Below, piece by piece: positions 8,843-17,415 of a DNA stretch of 34,062 bases (position 1 is its first letter; the number at the start of each line of letters is the position of its first letter). The stretch lies in assembly GCF_014694375.1 (NCBI RefSeq), contig NZ_JAAUWW010000024.1, forward strand, positions 1-34,062. The letters are read 5' to 3'. Origin of the DNA: Vibrio sp. S17_S38. Its GTDB lineage: Bacteria > Pseudomonadota > Gammaproteobacteria > Enterobacterales > Vibrionaceae. A model generated the notes under the pieces. The model was not told where the DNA came from. It saw only the letters and a program-made list of their open reading frames with translations, and searched no databases. The position numbers and the translations under genes were made by a program.

Positions 8843-9562
8843 TTAATTCATATTTAAATGCGGCCTTTGGATACAAGCATAATCATCACTTTTAAGCGAG
8901 ACTAATTGATTGACGGTTACTGAGTTTTGCTTTGAATTCGTCTTCCCAATAAAAGCAACATAGCTATTTAAGGTATTAATTCTGTCTTTAATCGCGAGCG
9001 GTAGTTGCGGATTTTGAAAATTGATGTTGGTATATTGTCTACCATCACAAGCTTCAAAGGTTTGCCCATCCCATATACCTTGAATCAGCTTTTTATTATC
9101 CTCATGAAAGCCTTCAACCTTTGTCACTATACGTTCAGCTTCATTCACATAACGGTCAAGATCGGGTTGATTTAATGGCAGGATCTGATCTCCAACACGA
9201 TATCGCTGATAGATTGCTTCACCCGTATTACTAAAGCGGATATGAACTAAATAACGCTGTAAGCCATGATCACTTTGTGCTATTTGCCCTTCACGAACAA
9301 TCTCACTGATCATCCCATTTTGCCATTGGTAGCTAGACTTGTACCATGCATCATTTGAGAGTTCGACATAATCAGAAGCCGATTGAGGCTCAGTTGCAGA
9401 ACGATTTAGCCAATAATAAGATTTAGAATTATCTGTCACTTCTCCGCCAGACCAATTAAATGGCTCAACTGAGCGTACAAATTTACCACTAAATAAATTT
9501 TGAGTAGAGGAACAACCAGCAAGGGTTAATAAAATAATGACAGGAAGGAGAATACGCTTCAT
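8843..9562 (-). CDS. yjaH: DUF1481 lipoprotein (YjaH-like)
   Basis: A 239-residue protein from the ATG at 9562. The frame is open to a TTG at 9607, but those extra codons read through a terminator stem. Residues 1-16 are a signal peptide ending in lipobox LAGC, so C17 is the likely lipidated residue. The rest matches the DUF1481 family in overall look; its function is unknown. Its place between hupA and purD mirrors E. coli yjaH. The region just before the ATG is odd: the hupA terminator hairpin and seven T's abut the start codon, with no Shine-Dalgarno sequence. Expression would need read-through from hupA or an unusual initiation mode. Confidence 0.85.
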   Translation of the reverse strand: MKRILLPVIILLTLAGCSSTQNLFSGKFVRSVEPFNWSGGEVTDNSKSYYWLNRSATEPQSASDYVELSNDAWYKSSYQWQNGMISEIVREGQIAQSDHGLQRYLVHIRFSNTGEAIYQRYRVGDQILPLNQPDLDRYVNEAERIVTKVEGFHEDNKKLIQGIWDGQTFEACDGRQYTNINFQNPQLPLAIKDRINTLNSYVAFIGKTNSKQNSVTVNQLVSLKSDDYACIQRPHLNMN

Positions 9563-9597
9563 AAAAAAACTACGCTGAGTTAAGGACTCAGCGTAGT
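9563..9597 (-). terminator. hupA terminator, abutting the yjaH start codon
   Basis: On the minus strand a perfect 12-bp stem (9586-9597 with 9569-9580) and a 5-nt loop are followed by seven T's (9569-9563). The next base is the A of the yjaH ATG (9562). It lies 65 bp after the hupA stop. Confidence 0.93.
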
Positions 9598-9661
9598 ATA
9601 TACTCAAACGACGACAAGATGCGAGAAGGTGCCGCCGCTAAAAAGACAATTTAAGGTTAAA

Positions 9662-9934
9662 TTATTTTACTGAGTCTTTTAATGCTTTACCGGCTGTAAA
9701 TGCAGGTACGTTTGCAGCAGAAATTTGAATCTCTGCACCCGTTTTAGGGTTACGACCAGTACGTGCTGCACGGTGATTAATTTTGAACGTACCAAAACCA
9801 ATAAGTTGCACTTGGTCACCATCTTTAAGTGCGCCAGTTACACCGCTAAGAGTTGCTTCAAGAGCCGCTTTCGCTTGTGCTTTAGATAAATCTGCTTTTT
9901 CCGCAATTGCATCAATTAACTGAGTCTTGTTCAT
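9662..9934 (-). CDS. hupA: DNA-binding protein HU-alpha
   Basis: A 90-residue histone-like nucleoid protein that bends DNA as a homodimer or with HU-beta. The typical [21 protein letters not shown] arm is complete, including the RNP tip that inserts into the minor groove. Length matches E. coli HU. An AAGGG site precedes the ATG. It is transcribed alone from the promoter at 9974-10002 and ends at the strong hairpin at 9563-9597. Its neighbours yjaG and yjaH are conserved with E. coli. Confidence 0.98.
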   Translation of the reverse strand: MNKTQLIDAIAEKADLSKAQAKAALEATLSGVTGALKDGDQVQLIGFGTFKINHRAARTGRNPKTGAEIQISAANVPAFTAGKALKDSVK

Positions 9935-9973
9935 TCTAGGTTTCCCTTCTTAGTGTTTTAGAAATCTAGAACT

Positions 9974-10002
9974 ACTTTAAGCATAAAAACCCCATGTGGC
10001 AA
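9974..10002 (-). promoter_or_regulatory. hupA promoter
   Basis: On the minus strand, TTGCCA (10002-9997) and TAAAGT (9979-9974) are 17 bp apart, about 40 bp before the hupA ATG. A second candidate with a perfect TATAAT (10131-10126) and a weak TTATGA 17 bp before it lies farther upstream, so two promoters are possible. Confidence 0.6.
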
Positions 10003-10204
10003 AGGTTTGTAAGCAGTTTTTCGTTCTTATGATGGTTTTTTAGGCTATTTGTAGGCGTTGACTCACAATTTACTTTTAACCGCCCCTCTTTTCGCATAAA
10101 AAGCCAGAAAGCAAAGATGACTCCCATTATAAACACTTGATATATCATTCATAACAGTAATAAATTCGCTTAATATTAACTAGCCTCGACACTAGACAGT
10201 GAAA

Positions 10205-10795
10205 TCACTCTAAGCCAATTCCAATATTACTGATCCCTTCTTCACGCAATTCAATCCGTAATTCTTTAATCAAATCGATATCGCGTTTTTCTGCTTCACG
10301 CAATGGGCGGAATAACGCCCACTGAACATCCCACTCCTGGCAGACTGCTTCGTTTTCTTTTTGATTATCATTGGTTATAGGATCAGAGCCTTGTGCTTCT
10401 TCTAATTGAGCAACCGTTTTGACTGAAATCTGGCTTAGCTCAATCATGTCATCAAACATATCTTCACGATCAAGCAAAGCATGTAATAAAGTAGATAAAC
10501 CAACACAAGCATCAATTGCTGGATAAACCGCGTAAAATTCATACTCTTCTGAGCTTGGGATCAACTCTTCAAGCTTTTCCAGTTGACGTTCAAAGTTAAC
10601 CTTGGCAGTTTTAACCGTTAGAATTTCCCATACGCTATCTAAAATTTCTCGATACTTACGCGCATCCGAAAATTCAGTATTTTCACAAAACAAAGCGTAG
10701 TTCGGGTACATGCGCTCACATAAACAAGCCATGAAGGTGATTTGTTGCCATGGTACGAATTTTTCTAGACGGACTTGCAAAGGATTCTGTAGCAT
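10205..10795 (-). CDS. yjaG: DUF416 family protein (YjaG-like)
   Basis: A 196-residue soluble protein of the DUF416 family, close to E. coli YjaG in length. Recognisable segments are the N-terminal LEKFVPWQQITFMACLCERMYPNY and a conserved acidic helix around YAVYPAIDACVGLSTLLHALL. There is no signal peptide or membrane segment, and the biochemical function is unknown. It lies upstream of hupA in the same direction, separated by 270 bp that hold the hupA promoters, so the two are probably not an operon. No good Shine-Dalgarno sequence is visible before the ATG. Confidence 0.9.
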   Translation of the reverse strand: MLQNPLQVRLEKFVPWQQITFMACLCERMYPNYALFCENTEFSDARKYREILDSVWEILTVKTAKVNFERQLEKLEELIPSSEEYEFYAVYPAIDACVGLSTLLHALLDREDMFDDMIELSQISVKTVAQLEEAQGSDPITNDNQKENEAVCQEWDVQWALFRPLREAEKRDIDLIKELRIELREEGISNIGIGLE

Positions 10796-10903
10796 AAGTA
10801 CTCGAAAATAGATTCAAAAAAAGACAGCTGAAGTTTACTTGAAAACAGTTTGGTTTACTAAACCTGAATCAATAAATAAAACACAAGGGACGGCACAAAT
10901 CCA

Positions 10904-11869
10904 ATGACGAATTATACTCAAGCGCCACAAAAACAATCCCATCAACTTTATATTCCTCACCAACTTTATATTGTGTCGCAACAGGCTTCTATTTATCACG
11001 ACTTCCTACAACAACAAACGCTTCCAAATATCGTATTAACGCAAGATAAAAGCCAAGCCACCATAGTATTAGCGGATCCACCTCAAGTTGCCGCTCAACT
11101 TGAGCAATTTCCTAATCTCACTTGGTTACAGTCTACTTACGCCGGTGTTGATGCATTAGTGGAAAAAAAACTGCGCCGTGATTATCAATTAACCAATGTA
11201 AAAGGCATTTTTGGGCAATTGATCAGTGAATATGTACTTGGCTACAGCTTGAGTTATTTTCGCCATTTCGGGGTCTACCAAAAGCAACAGCAAGAGAAAC
11301 AATGGCAAAAACACCCCTACCAAAGTGTCAAAGATAAAACCATGGTCATTCTTGGTACAGGATCAATTGGTCACCAATTAGCTAAAGCGGTTTCTGCACT
11401 AGGCTTTATTGCTGTAGGGGTAAACAGAAGCGGTCAAGCTCCTGTCCATAATGCCTTTCACCATATCTATCCAATTGCACAATTAGATCGCGCTTTGGCA
11501 CAAGCTGATGTGATTGTAAATGCACTGCCTAACACGCCACAAACGGATAAATTATTATCATCTTCGGCCTTTGAGCATTGTCGTAGTGCATTATTATTTA
11601 ATATCGGTCGTGGGCATACTGTCGATGATGAAGCCTTGTTAGCCGCATTAGAATACGGGCAGATAAGTCATGCCTTTTTAGATGTCTTCCGCCATGAGCC
11701 TATTAGTAACGACTCACCGTTTTGGCATCATCCCAATATCACTGTAACGCCGCATATTGCCGCCACCAGCTTTCCTGAACAAGTATGGGAAATATTTCTC
11801 GAAAATTACTATTTATTTAATAACCAGCAACCACTAAAAAATAAAGTCGATTTTACTCGAGGTTATTAA
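10904..11869 (+). CDS. D-2-hydroxyacid dehydrogenase (glyoxylate/hydroxypyruvate reductase type)
   Basis: A 321-residue NAD(P)-dependent oxidoreductase of the D-isomer-specific 2-hydroxyacid dehydrogenase family. The Rossmann motif GTGSIG is at 151-156. The catalytic triad is present: R236 (NIGRG), E265 (RHEP) and H284 (TPHIAA). Substrate cannot be read from sequence; a GhrA-like glyoxylate or hydroxypyruvate reductase is the nearest guess. An AAGGGA site lies about 14 nt before the ATG. The stop overlaps the next gene's start by one base (TAATG), indicating translational coupling with the uracil-DNA glycosylase gene. Confidence 0.92.
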   Translation: MTNYTQAPQKQSHQLYIPHQLYIVSQQASIYHDFLQQQTLPNIVLTQDKSQATIVLADPPQVAAQLEQFPNLTWLQSTYAGVDALVEKKLRRDYQLTNVKGIFGQLISEYVLGYSLSYFRHFGVYQKQQQEKQWQKHPYQSVKDKTMVILGTGSIGHQLAKAVSALGFIAVGVNRSGQAPVHNAFHHIYPIAQLDRALAQADVIVNALPNTPQTDKLLSSSAFEHCRSALLFNIGRGHTVDDEALLAALEYGQISHAFLDVFRHEPISNDSPFWHHPNITVTPHIAATSFPEQVWEIFLENYYLFNNQQPLKNKVDFTRGY

Positions 11870-12468
11870 TGGAGACATTATTAACAGCGATCAAGCAATG
11901 TCAGATATGTGAATCAGCACTGGAGCTTGGCTGCCGTCCAGTAGTGCAAGCGCATCCAAATGCCAAATTGCTCATTATTGGTCAAGCGCCAGGAATAAAG
12001 GTTCACCAATCTGGCGTGCCTTTTAATGATGCTAGTGGTGAACGATTACGATTATGGCTTGGAATGGATAGCGAGACTTTTTATGATCCGACTAAAGTCG
12101 CCATTATGCCAATGGGATTTTGCTACCCAGGAAAAGGGAAAAGTGGCGATTTACCACCAAGAAAAGAATGCGCTCCACAATGGCATCAAGCATTACTGGC
12201 TCGATTACCTAATATTGAAATGACGTTACTGATCGGCCAATACGCTCAAAATTATTATCTCAGCAATTCTGAACTAAGCGGTTCTAATTTAGGTGATAAA
12301 CCCAAGACATTAACGGAAACCGTGAAAAACTGGCAACAATGGGCTCCGAGCTATGTGCCTATTCCGCATCCATCACCACGCAATAATATTTGGCTCAAAA
12401 AGAATCCATGGTTCGAACAAGATGTCATTCCTTATATTCAAGCCTTAATTAAAACTAAGATTCTTTAG
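11869..12468 (+). CDS. Uracil-DNA glycosylase superfamily protein, family-4-like, probable iron-sulfur
   Basis: A 199-residue protein of the UDG superfamily (pfam03167 type), likely to excise uracil or another damaged base from DNA. Motif 1 is GQAPG (38-42), where family 4 usually has GEAPG. F52-N53-D54 is the base-recognition segment and HPSPRN (167-172) is motif 2. Cysteines C11, C14, C85 and C101 match the family-4 spacing for a 4Fe-4S cluster. The Q in place of E in motif 1 may change activity. It shares one base with the upstream dehydrogenase gene, and its last 14 bases overlap the end of the convergent permease gene. Confidence 0.85.
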   Translation: METLLTAIKQCQICESALELGCRPVVQAHPNAKLLIIGQAPGIKVHQSGVPFNDASGERLRLWLGMDSETFYDPTKVAIMPMGFCYPGKGKSGDLPPRKECAPQWHQALLARLPNIEMTLLIGQYAQNYYLSNSELSGSNLGDKPKTLTETVKNWQQWAPSYVPIPHPSPRNNIWLKKNPWFEQDVIPYIQALIKTKIL

Positions 12469-13627
12469 CTTCGGAAATATCACCTTTATTTTTTCGCGCC
12501 ATCAACCACAACGCCAATCCGCCATAAGTGACCGCTTGCGCCCACAATAACCCCCAATAAGGCAGCACTTGTTGAAAGCTCGCACCCATTTGATTTAAAC
12601 GCAGAAATCCATTGATGGCGGGCGTGGAAGGAAAAAATTGCGCCAAATATTGTAATCCAAATGGCAGCTCAGAAGTTGGCCAAATAAAGCCGGCGCAAAA
12701 CACTAATGGCAATGAGCTGAGTACAACAATGAGAGTTGCCAGTTCGCGTCTTGGAATAAGCTCTCCCATTACCATACCAAGCCCAATCACCGCGGCTAAA
12801 AATGGGATTAACACTGCCAAGATATTGCCAATTGAGGCCAGACGACTGATGCCATAAAATTGGAAACTAAAACCAAAGTAATACAACGCGAGTGGAATAT
12901 AGGTCAGCAAAAGAATCACTAAACGTGCTGACCAACGATCAATAGCTGCACTACGTTGCCAATAACCTGTAATTCCTGCGCGGCGCGATTCATTTTGTTC
13001 ACCACCCACCAATCCTGCAGCAATCAATAAGGTTTGATGCAAAATCAACACAAAGACAGCGGGGACAACATAATTAACGTAACCATTACTGGGGTTAAAC
13101 ACCGGTTGCATCGACAACTTAACAGGGGCGTATTGATTGGAAGCTAAAACCAAGTTTTCACCCGACATCACCATTCGAGAAACTTTGGCTTTTGCCGATA
13201 ACGTCCCTCCAGCAGATGCTAATCCTTCCACTACCGTGCCATAAATCAAAAAATAAGCGGCATCTCCGGCATAGGCTAAAGTTGGGCTTTTACCTAATAA
13301 TAAATCTCGACTAAAGTATTTTGGGATCACCAATATCCCATGCACATCACCTTGATTAAGCAAGTACTGGGCATCTTTCAAACTGTATGCATGTTGCAAA
13401 ATCTCAACTTGCGGCGTGGCATCGACCATTCTTTCCAATTCACGACTGGTAGCGGTGTTATCTAAGTTCACCACCACGATTGCTTGTTCACGCGGTAATT
13501 GTTGGCTATAAGGTAAAGGATATAAAAAAGAGTACATCACCACGCCGCCAAATACCGTCAGCAATAACGCTGAGTTGGTAAAAATAGCCTGACATTCACA
13601 ACGAAAAACCTGCCACCAGCTCATCAT
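12455..13627 (-). CDS. ABC-2 type permease (second of two)
   Basis: A 390-residue membrane protein of the ABC-2 export permease type (YhhJ/YbhR-like). It has one N-terminal transmembrane helix (about 18-38), a large periplasmic domain (about 40-170) and about five transmembrane helices in the C-terminal half. There is no Walker A or signature motif, so it carries no ATPase. Its ATG overlaps the stop of the preceding permease gene (ATGA, 4 nt), showing coupling. It is the last gene of the efflux operon and converges on the glycosylase gene, with a 14-nt overlap. Confidence 0.9.
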   Translation of the reverse strand: MMSWWQVFRCECQAIFTNSALLLTVFGGVVMYSFLYPLPYSQQLPREQAIVVVNLDNTATSRELERMVDATPQVEILQHAYSLKDAQYLLNQGDVHGILVIPKYFSRDLLLGKSPTLAYAGDAAYFLIYGTVVEGLASAGGTLSAKAKVSRMVMSGENLVLASNQYAPVKLSMQPVFNPSNGYVNYVVPAVFVLILHQTLLIAAGLVGGEQNESRRAGITGYWQRSAAIDRWSARLVILLLTYIPLALYYFGFSFQFYGISRLASIGNILAVLIPFLAAVIGLGMVMGELIPRRELATLIVVLSSLPLVFCAGFIWPTSELPFGLQYLAQFFPSTPAINGFLRLNQMGASFQQVLPYWGLLWAQAVTYGGLALWLMARKNKGDISEAKES

Positions 13628-14811
13628 AAATCCACCTGCTCTGCCGCATTATTTTTCGCTTTGTTAGCTTTTTTCGCTTTGTTAGCAATGCCCGCCGCTA
13701 GCCATATTGCGATGGCCAGTACCACGCTATAACAAAGCAAAGCAAATATTTGCCCAATTGACTGCGCTAACCCCACACCATTATTGACTTGATTTACTTG
13801 CAACTCGATATAATGGCTAACTGGTAATAATACGCGCCAGAATTGAGCTAAAAACGGCATATCCGACGCGGGAAAGGTGATCCCCATAAAAGCAAAGGCG
13901 GGTGCAGTAAACGCTGCGACAAAACTCATCGAACGAGTCACATCTTGTGTGAGCATATAAAACAAAGCCCCCACACTTTGACAAGCCAGTACCATGCACA
14001 ATTGTGCGATCATTAAGATCCACCACGATCCGTGCATCGGCCAATCAAGCCACACATACATCCCCCATAAAAACACAACGCCTTGCAGCCAGTAAACTCC
14101 AGTATAAGGCAACAATTTCATCAACAAGGTTTGCACTGGATGTGGACTTAACCATGCTGACAGTCCTTGCTTTCGTTGCTCAACCGCCATAGTCAAAATA
14201 GTGGTGGCAACAATGACTATCTGCCAAATCGCGGGGATTGCAGCCGAAACTAAGAACTGACCATAATGGCTGTTGCTGTTAAATAAAGGCGTGATCTGAC
14301 TACGAATGGGAACGGCTTTGGCCAATGCTTGTGTTGGGGTTATATTACCTTTACTTAATGAAGACATTACCTCAATGCCTGCATTATAAGTACCTTGCGC
14401 TTGTTGCATCGCTGAATTAATCAACTTACCGGTTAAAATAAACTGACTATTATAAAATGCCGTCACGGTCGGTGATTCACCTAATAGGGTTTGCTTATAG
14501 GTATCATGAGGAATGACCACCAATGCGTAAATATCTGCATTTTTTAAAGCCGCGCTACCTTGTTGAATGGAGGTATATTGCTGAGTCACCGCCAATGTTG
14601 GGCTAGCATCGTAATAACGGATCAAGCCTCGCGAAATCACACTGTGGTCATTATCTACCACGCCAATTGGTAAATTACGCGCAGTGCCACTCGAAAACAC
14701 TAGCCATAAACATACAAACATTAGCAATGGTAACCACCACAACATCGCTTGTAACCAAGGCTGCTCTCGGACTATTTTCAGTTCATGTAAAAAAGAGGCG
14801 CGTATCGTCAT
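13624..14811 (-). CDS. ABC-2 type permease (first of two)
   Basis: A 395-residue ABC-2 export permease with the same layout as the next gene: one N-terminal transmembrane helix (about 20-40), a periplasmic domain, then about five C-terminal helices. The two are presumably paralogues that pair as a heterodimer. The C-terminal tail is lysine-rich (ANKAKKANKAKN) and is encoded by an 18-bp tandem duplication at 13651-13686. There is no ATP-binding domain. It starts 5 nt after the HlyD gene. Confidence 0.9.
   Translation of the reverse strand: MTIRASFLHELKIVREQPWLQAMLWWLPLLMFVCLWLVFSSGTARNLPIGVVDNDHSVISRGLIRYYDASPTLAVTQQYTSIQQGSAALKNADIYALVVIPHDTYKQTLLGESPTVTAFYNSQFILTGKLINSAMQQAQGTYNAGIEVMSSLSKGNITPTQALAKAVPIRSQITPLFNSNSHYGQFLVSAAIPAIWQIVIVATTILTMAVEQRKQGLSAWLSPHPVQTLLMKLLPYTGVYWLQGVVFLWGMYVWLDWPMHGSWWILMIAQLCMVLACQSVGALFYMLTQDVTRSMSFVAAFTAPAFAFMGITFPASDMPFLAQFWRVLLPVSHYIELQVNQVNNGVGLAQSIGQIFALLCYSVVLAIAIWLAAGIANKAKKANKAKNNAAEQVDL
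13651..13686 (-). repeat. 18-bp tandem duplication in the permease C-terminus
   Basis: Two 18-bp copies differing at one base encode ANKAK(K/N) twice, in the cytosolic tail of the first permease. This looks like a recent slippage duplication. Confidence 0.85.
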
Positions 14812-14816
14812 CGTGA

Positions 14817-15815
14817 TTATTGAGTATCAGATTCAAGTAACACACTCATACCAACTCGGAGATCTTGAATCGGTTTGACTGGGCGAGCTTCTACTTCAAA
14901 AGTTCGCATGTCAAAACCTTGGTTCGCATCAGTGGTACGCCAAGTGGCAAAATCGCCCATCACCGACACATGTGAGACTTTAAAGCGATACACATCAGTG
15001 CTAAGAGCGGGAATAGATACATTAAATTCAGCGCCTTGTTTAAACGCTTTCAAGCTATCTTCTCGCACATGAAAAATCGCCCACGCATCTTGCATATCAA
15101 CAATCGTCACCACAGGAAAACCTTGTGGCGCCAATTCACCAGAGTGCAATAATATGTCGCTGACTTCACCATCGTGCCAACTCGATATTTTAGTATCTGC
15201 GGCATACGCTTCCACTTCCGCTACCGCGCCCGCAGCCATACGTTCTTTTTCTTTAGCCGCTAATTTAGTTTCAACTCGCGCCCCTTCTTGCGCCATTTGA
15301 TACATTTGATAAGCCGCCCGTTCGGTATAGCGAGCCGCTTGCCATTGTGTCATCGCTTCATCGCGTTTTTGTTCCGCTACCACGCCATCTTGATATAAAT
15401 TATCCACCCGTTTAAAGGTCTTTTCCATCAAGTTTGAGGCCGCTTTGGCTTTATTCCATTGATCTTTGGCCGCTGCAATCTCTTGGTTTCTTGCCCCTTT
15501 CTCAGCCTGAGCAGACATTGCACCCGCGGCCGCTTGTCCCGCTTTAGCTTGCTCTAATTTAGCTTCAATTTCAGGGCTTAGAATAGTGAAGATCATTTGT
15601 CCTGAGGTGACTTTATCGCCTTTTTTTACCAACACTTGGTCAATACGGCCCGCCACTTTTGATGAAATAAGGTATTGCTGCGCTTCGACTTGGCCTTGAA
15701 ATCGTTCAGGCTTAGGCTGATAAGCTTGCCAAAAGGCATAACCAATCCAAACAATTAGGATCAATACCAATACAGCTATCACTTTTGACTTCGTGGTACT
15801 CAGTATCGCCTTCAT
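14817..15815 (-). CDS. HlyD-family periplasmic adaptor
   Basis: A 332-residue membrane-fusion protein that bridges an inner-membrane exporter to a TolC-like channel. It has one N-terminal membrane anchor (about 12-32), a biotinyl-lipoyl-like half domain near 45-80, a long alpha-hairpin coiled coil (about 85-205) and a beta-barrel part after it. Similar proteins are E. coli YhiI and YbhG. Its ATG shares one base with the TolC gene's stop (TAATG). Confidence 0.93.
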   Translation of the reverse strand: MKAILSTTKSKVIAVLVLILIVWIGYAFWQAYQPKPERFQGQVEAQQYLISSKVAGRIDQVLVKKGDKVTSGQMIFTILSPEIEAKLEQAKAGQAAAGAMSAQAEKGARNQEIAAAKDQWNKAKAASNLMEKTFKRVDNLYQDGVVAEQKRDEAMTQWQAARYTERAAYQMYQMAQEGARVETKLAAKEKERMAAGAVAEVEAYAADTKISSWHDGEVSDILLHSGELAPQGFPVVTIVDMQDAWAIFHVREDSLKAFKQGAEFNVSIPALSTDVYRFKVSHVSVMGDFATWRTTDANQGFDMRTFEVEARPVKPIQDLRVGMSVLLESDTQ

Positions 15816-17266
15816 TAATGTACCTCTAATCCTTTATATTGTTGGTATTGGTTAAAGCTGTCCATTTCACCACTTACCGCCAGTAAGCGAGAGAGCGATA
15901 AAACGTATTGATAAGCCGCCGCAGAACGCTGGGTTTTAATGCTATTAAGATACATTTCGGCATCGACTACATCCAATGAGGTCGATAACCCTTGGCTAAA
16001 GGCCTTCTGTTGTAGATCGATATTTTCTTGAGCCATCGACACACTCGATTCAAGCCCGTTATATTCCTCCAATGATTGATAGGCTTCACGATAAGTCTTT
16101 TCCACCAGCAAGGATAAATCTTGTTTTGCTTGGGCGCGTAAATACCCGACTTGCCTTTTGGCCATGTGCGCAGCGCTCACTTTGTCTGAACGACCCGAGG
16201 TATCAATTAAAGGAATGCTAACACCAACGCCGACTAACCAATCTGGAGTCGTATTACCGACCAAGGTGTCATCACTGTACACATTGTAATTTCCATACAC
16301 GAACACTTCAGGGTAATATTTTCCTTTCTCAACCCCAACCAATCCATCGGCTTGCTTTTCTTTGGCATCTAAAATACTAAGCCCGGGGTATTCATTTAAA
16401 GTCTTGTCCAAAAATGCCTGCATCGGTGGCAAACTTTCATTAATAAACAGCTTAGTGGAAGGACGAGCAAGGCTATTGGCTTTCAGTAAATGGGTAAGGG
16501 CCATTTGAGTAATTTCGACATTACGTTGCGCTTTACGGGTCTCGACTTTGGCTTTGTCATACGCCACTTCGGCTTGTAGTCGTTGAACTCTGGCTATTTG
16601 CCCTTGCTCTTCCAGTTTTTTTGCGTGATCGAAATGCTCTTTTAGACCTTGTTCGACTTCTTGGCGAGTAGCGAAAACTTGCTCAGAAAGCACGACTCCA
16701 AAATAATATTTAGACAAATCTTCAAACTTGGCCTGTTGCTTCATCTGCAACATATATTTCGCTTCGTCTTTTTTCCCTTCAGCAATATCTTGCGCAGCCG
16801 AAATTCTACCTCCAGTAAAAATGGGCCAAATAGCACGAATTGAACTGGTAAAAATATCTTTGTCCATCAAGGTGGAAGTCAACATGCCATCAAATGCTTT
16901 AATCAATGCACTGGAACCAATCGGCATACTTTCAGCCAGATCAGAAGGTGATATCTCTACATCATCATCTAACCGGGTGTAATTAGCACTTAACGTGACA
17001 CTGGGTAAATTCAAAGCACCCGAAGCATCTTGCTTAAGTTGCGCCTGATCGACATTGGCACGTTCAGCGGCCAAGCCATCGTTATTGGTCAGAACAGACT
17101 GCCATGCTTGATAAAAAGACACTTCTTCAGCCCATGCATTTGGAGTGAACAATAAAAGCCAAGAGAAGATAGCAAGATAAGATGAATGAACCACTTGTCT
17201 ACGTAGATCTTGGTTACGTGACATTTGGTTTATTAAGATAGTATTTCGATTTATTTTCATAAACAT
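15815..17266 (-). CDS. TolC-family outer membrane efflux protein
   Basis: A 483-residue outer membrane factor of the TolC/OEP family. A signal peptide ends at NAWA|EE (about residue 46); the N-terminal extension before it is long, so M15 may be the real start. Two OEP repeats follow, with long coiled-coil helices. It is the first gene of the four-gene efflux operon and would provide the outer-membrane duct for the HlyD and permease subunits. A promoter candidate lies upstream at 17310-17337. Confidence 0.93.
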   Translation of the reverse strand: MFMKINRNTILINQMSRNQDLRRQVVHSSYLAIFSWLLLFTPNAWAEEVSFYQAWQSVLTNNDGLAAERANVDQAQLKQDASGALNLPSVTLSANYTRLDDDVEISPSDLAESMPIGSSALIKAFDGMLTSTLMDKDIFTSSIRAIWPIFTGGRISAAQDIAEGKKDEAKYMLQMKQQAKFEDLSKYYFGVVLSEQVFATRQEVEQGLKEHFDHAKKLEEQGQIARVQRLQAEVAYDKAKVETRKAQRNVEITQMALTHLLKANSLARPSTKLFINESLPPMQAFLDKTLNEYPGLSILDAKEKQADGLVGVEKGKYYPEVFVYGNYNVYSDDTLVGNTTPDWLVGVGVSIPLIDTSGRSDKVSAAHMAKRQVGYLRAQAKQDLSLLVEKTYREAYQSLEEYNGLESSVSMAQENIDLQQKAFSQGLSTSLDVVDAEMYLNSIKTQRSAAAYQYVLSLSRLLAVSGEMDSFNQYQQYKGLEVH

Positions 17267-17309
17267 AAGTTCAATGTGTCAGTTATCTGATTCATCCATG
17301 AGTGATTTT

Positions 17310-17337
17310 ATTCTATGCCAATAACACAAAATCGCAA
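17310..17337 (-). promoter_or_regulatory. Promoter candidate for the efflux operon
   Basis: On the minus strand TTGCGA (17337-17332) and TAGAAT (17315-17310) are 16 bp apart, about 45 bp before the first possible ATG of the TolC gene. No clear operator is visible. Confidence 0.5.
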
Positions 17338-17365
17338 CTCATCCGATCTCTAAATATACAGTGGG

Positions 17366-17397
17366 AATAAAAAAGCGCAGCTCAATGGCTACGCTTT
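17366..17397 (-). terminator. hemE terminator
   Basis: On the minus strand AAAGCGTAGC (17397-17388) pairs with GCTGCGCTTT (17381-17372) around a 6-nt loop. The T-tract continues to about 17366. It separates hemE from the efflux operon. Confidence 0.9.
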
Positions 17398-17415
17398 GAT
17401 TTAATTGTATTTTAA

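Noticed and set aside
9563..9607. Longer start for yjaH at the TTG at 9607
   Set aside because: The extra codons are the hupA terminator stem and loop; the ATG at 9562 gives a normal signal peptide.
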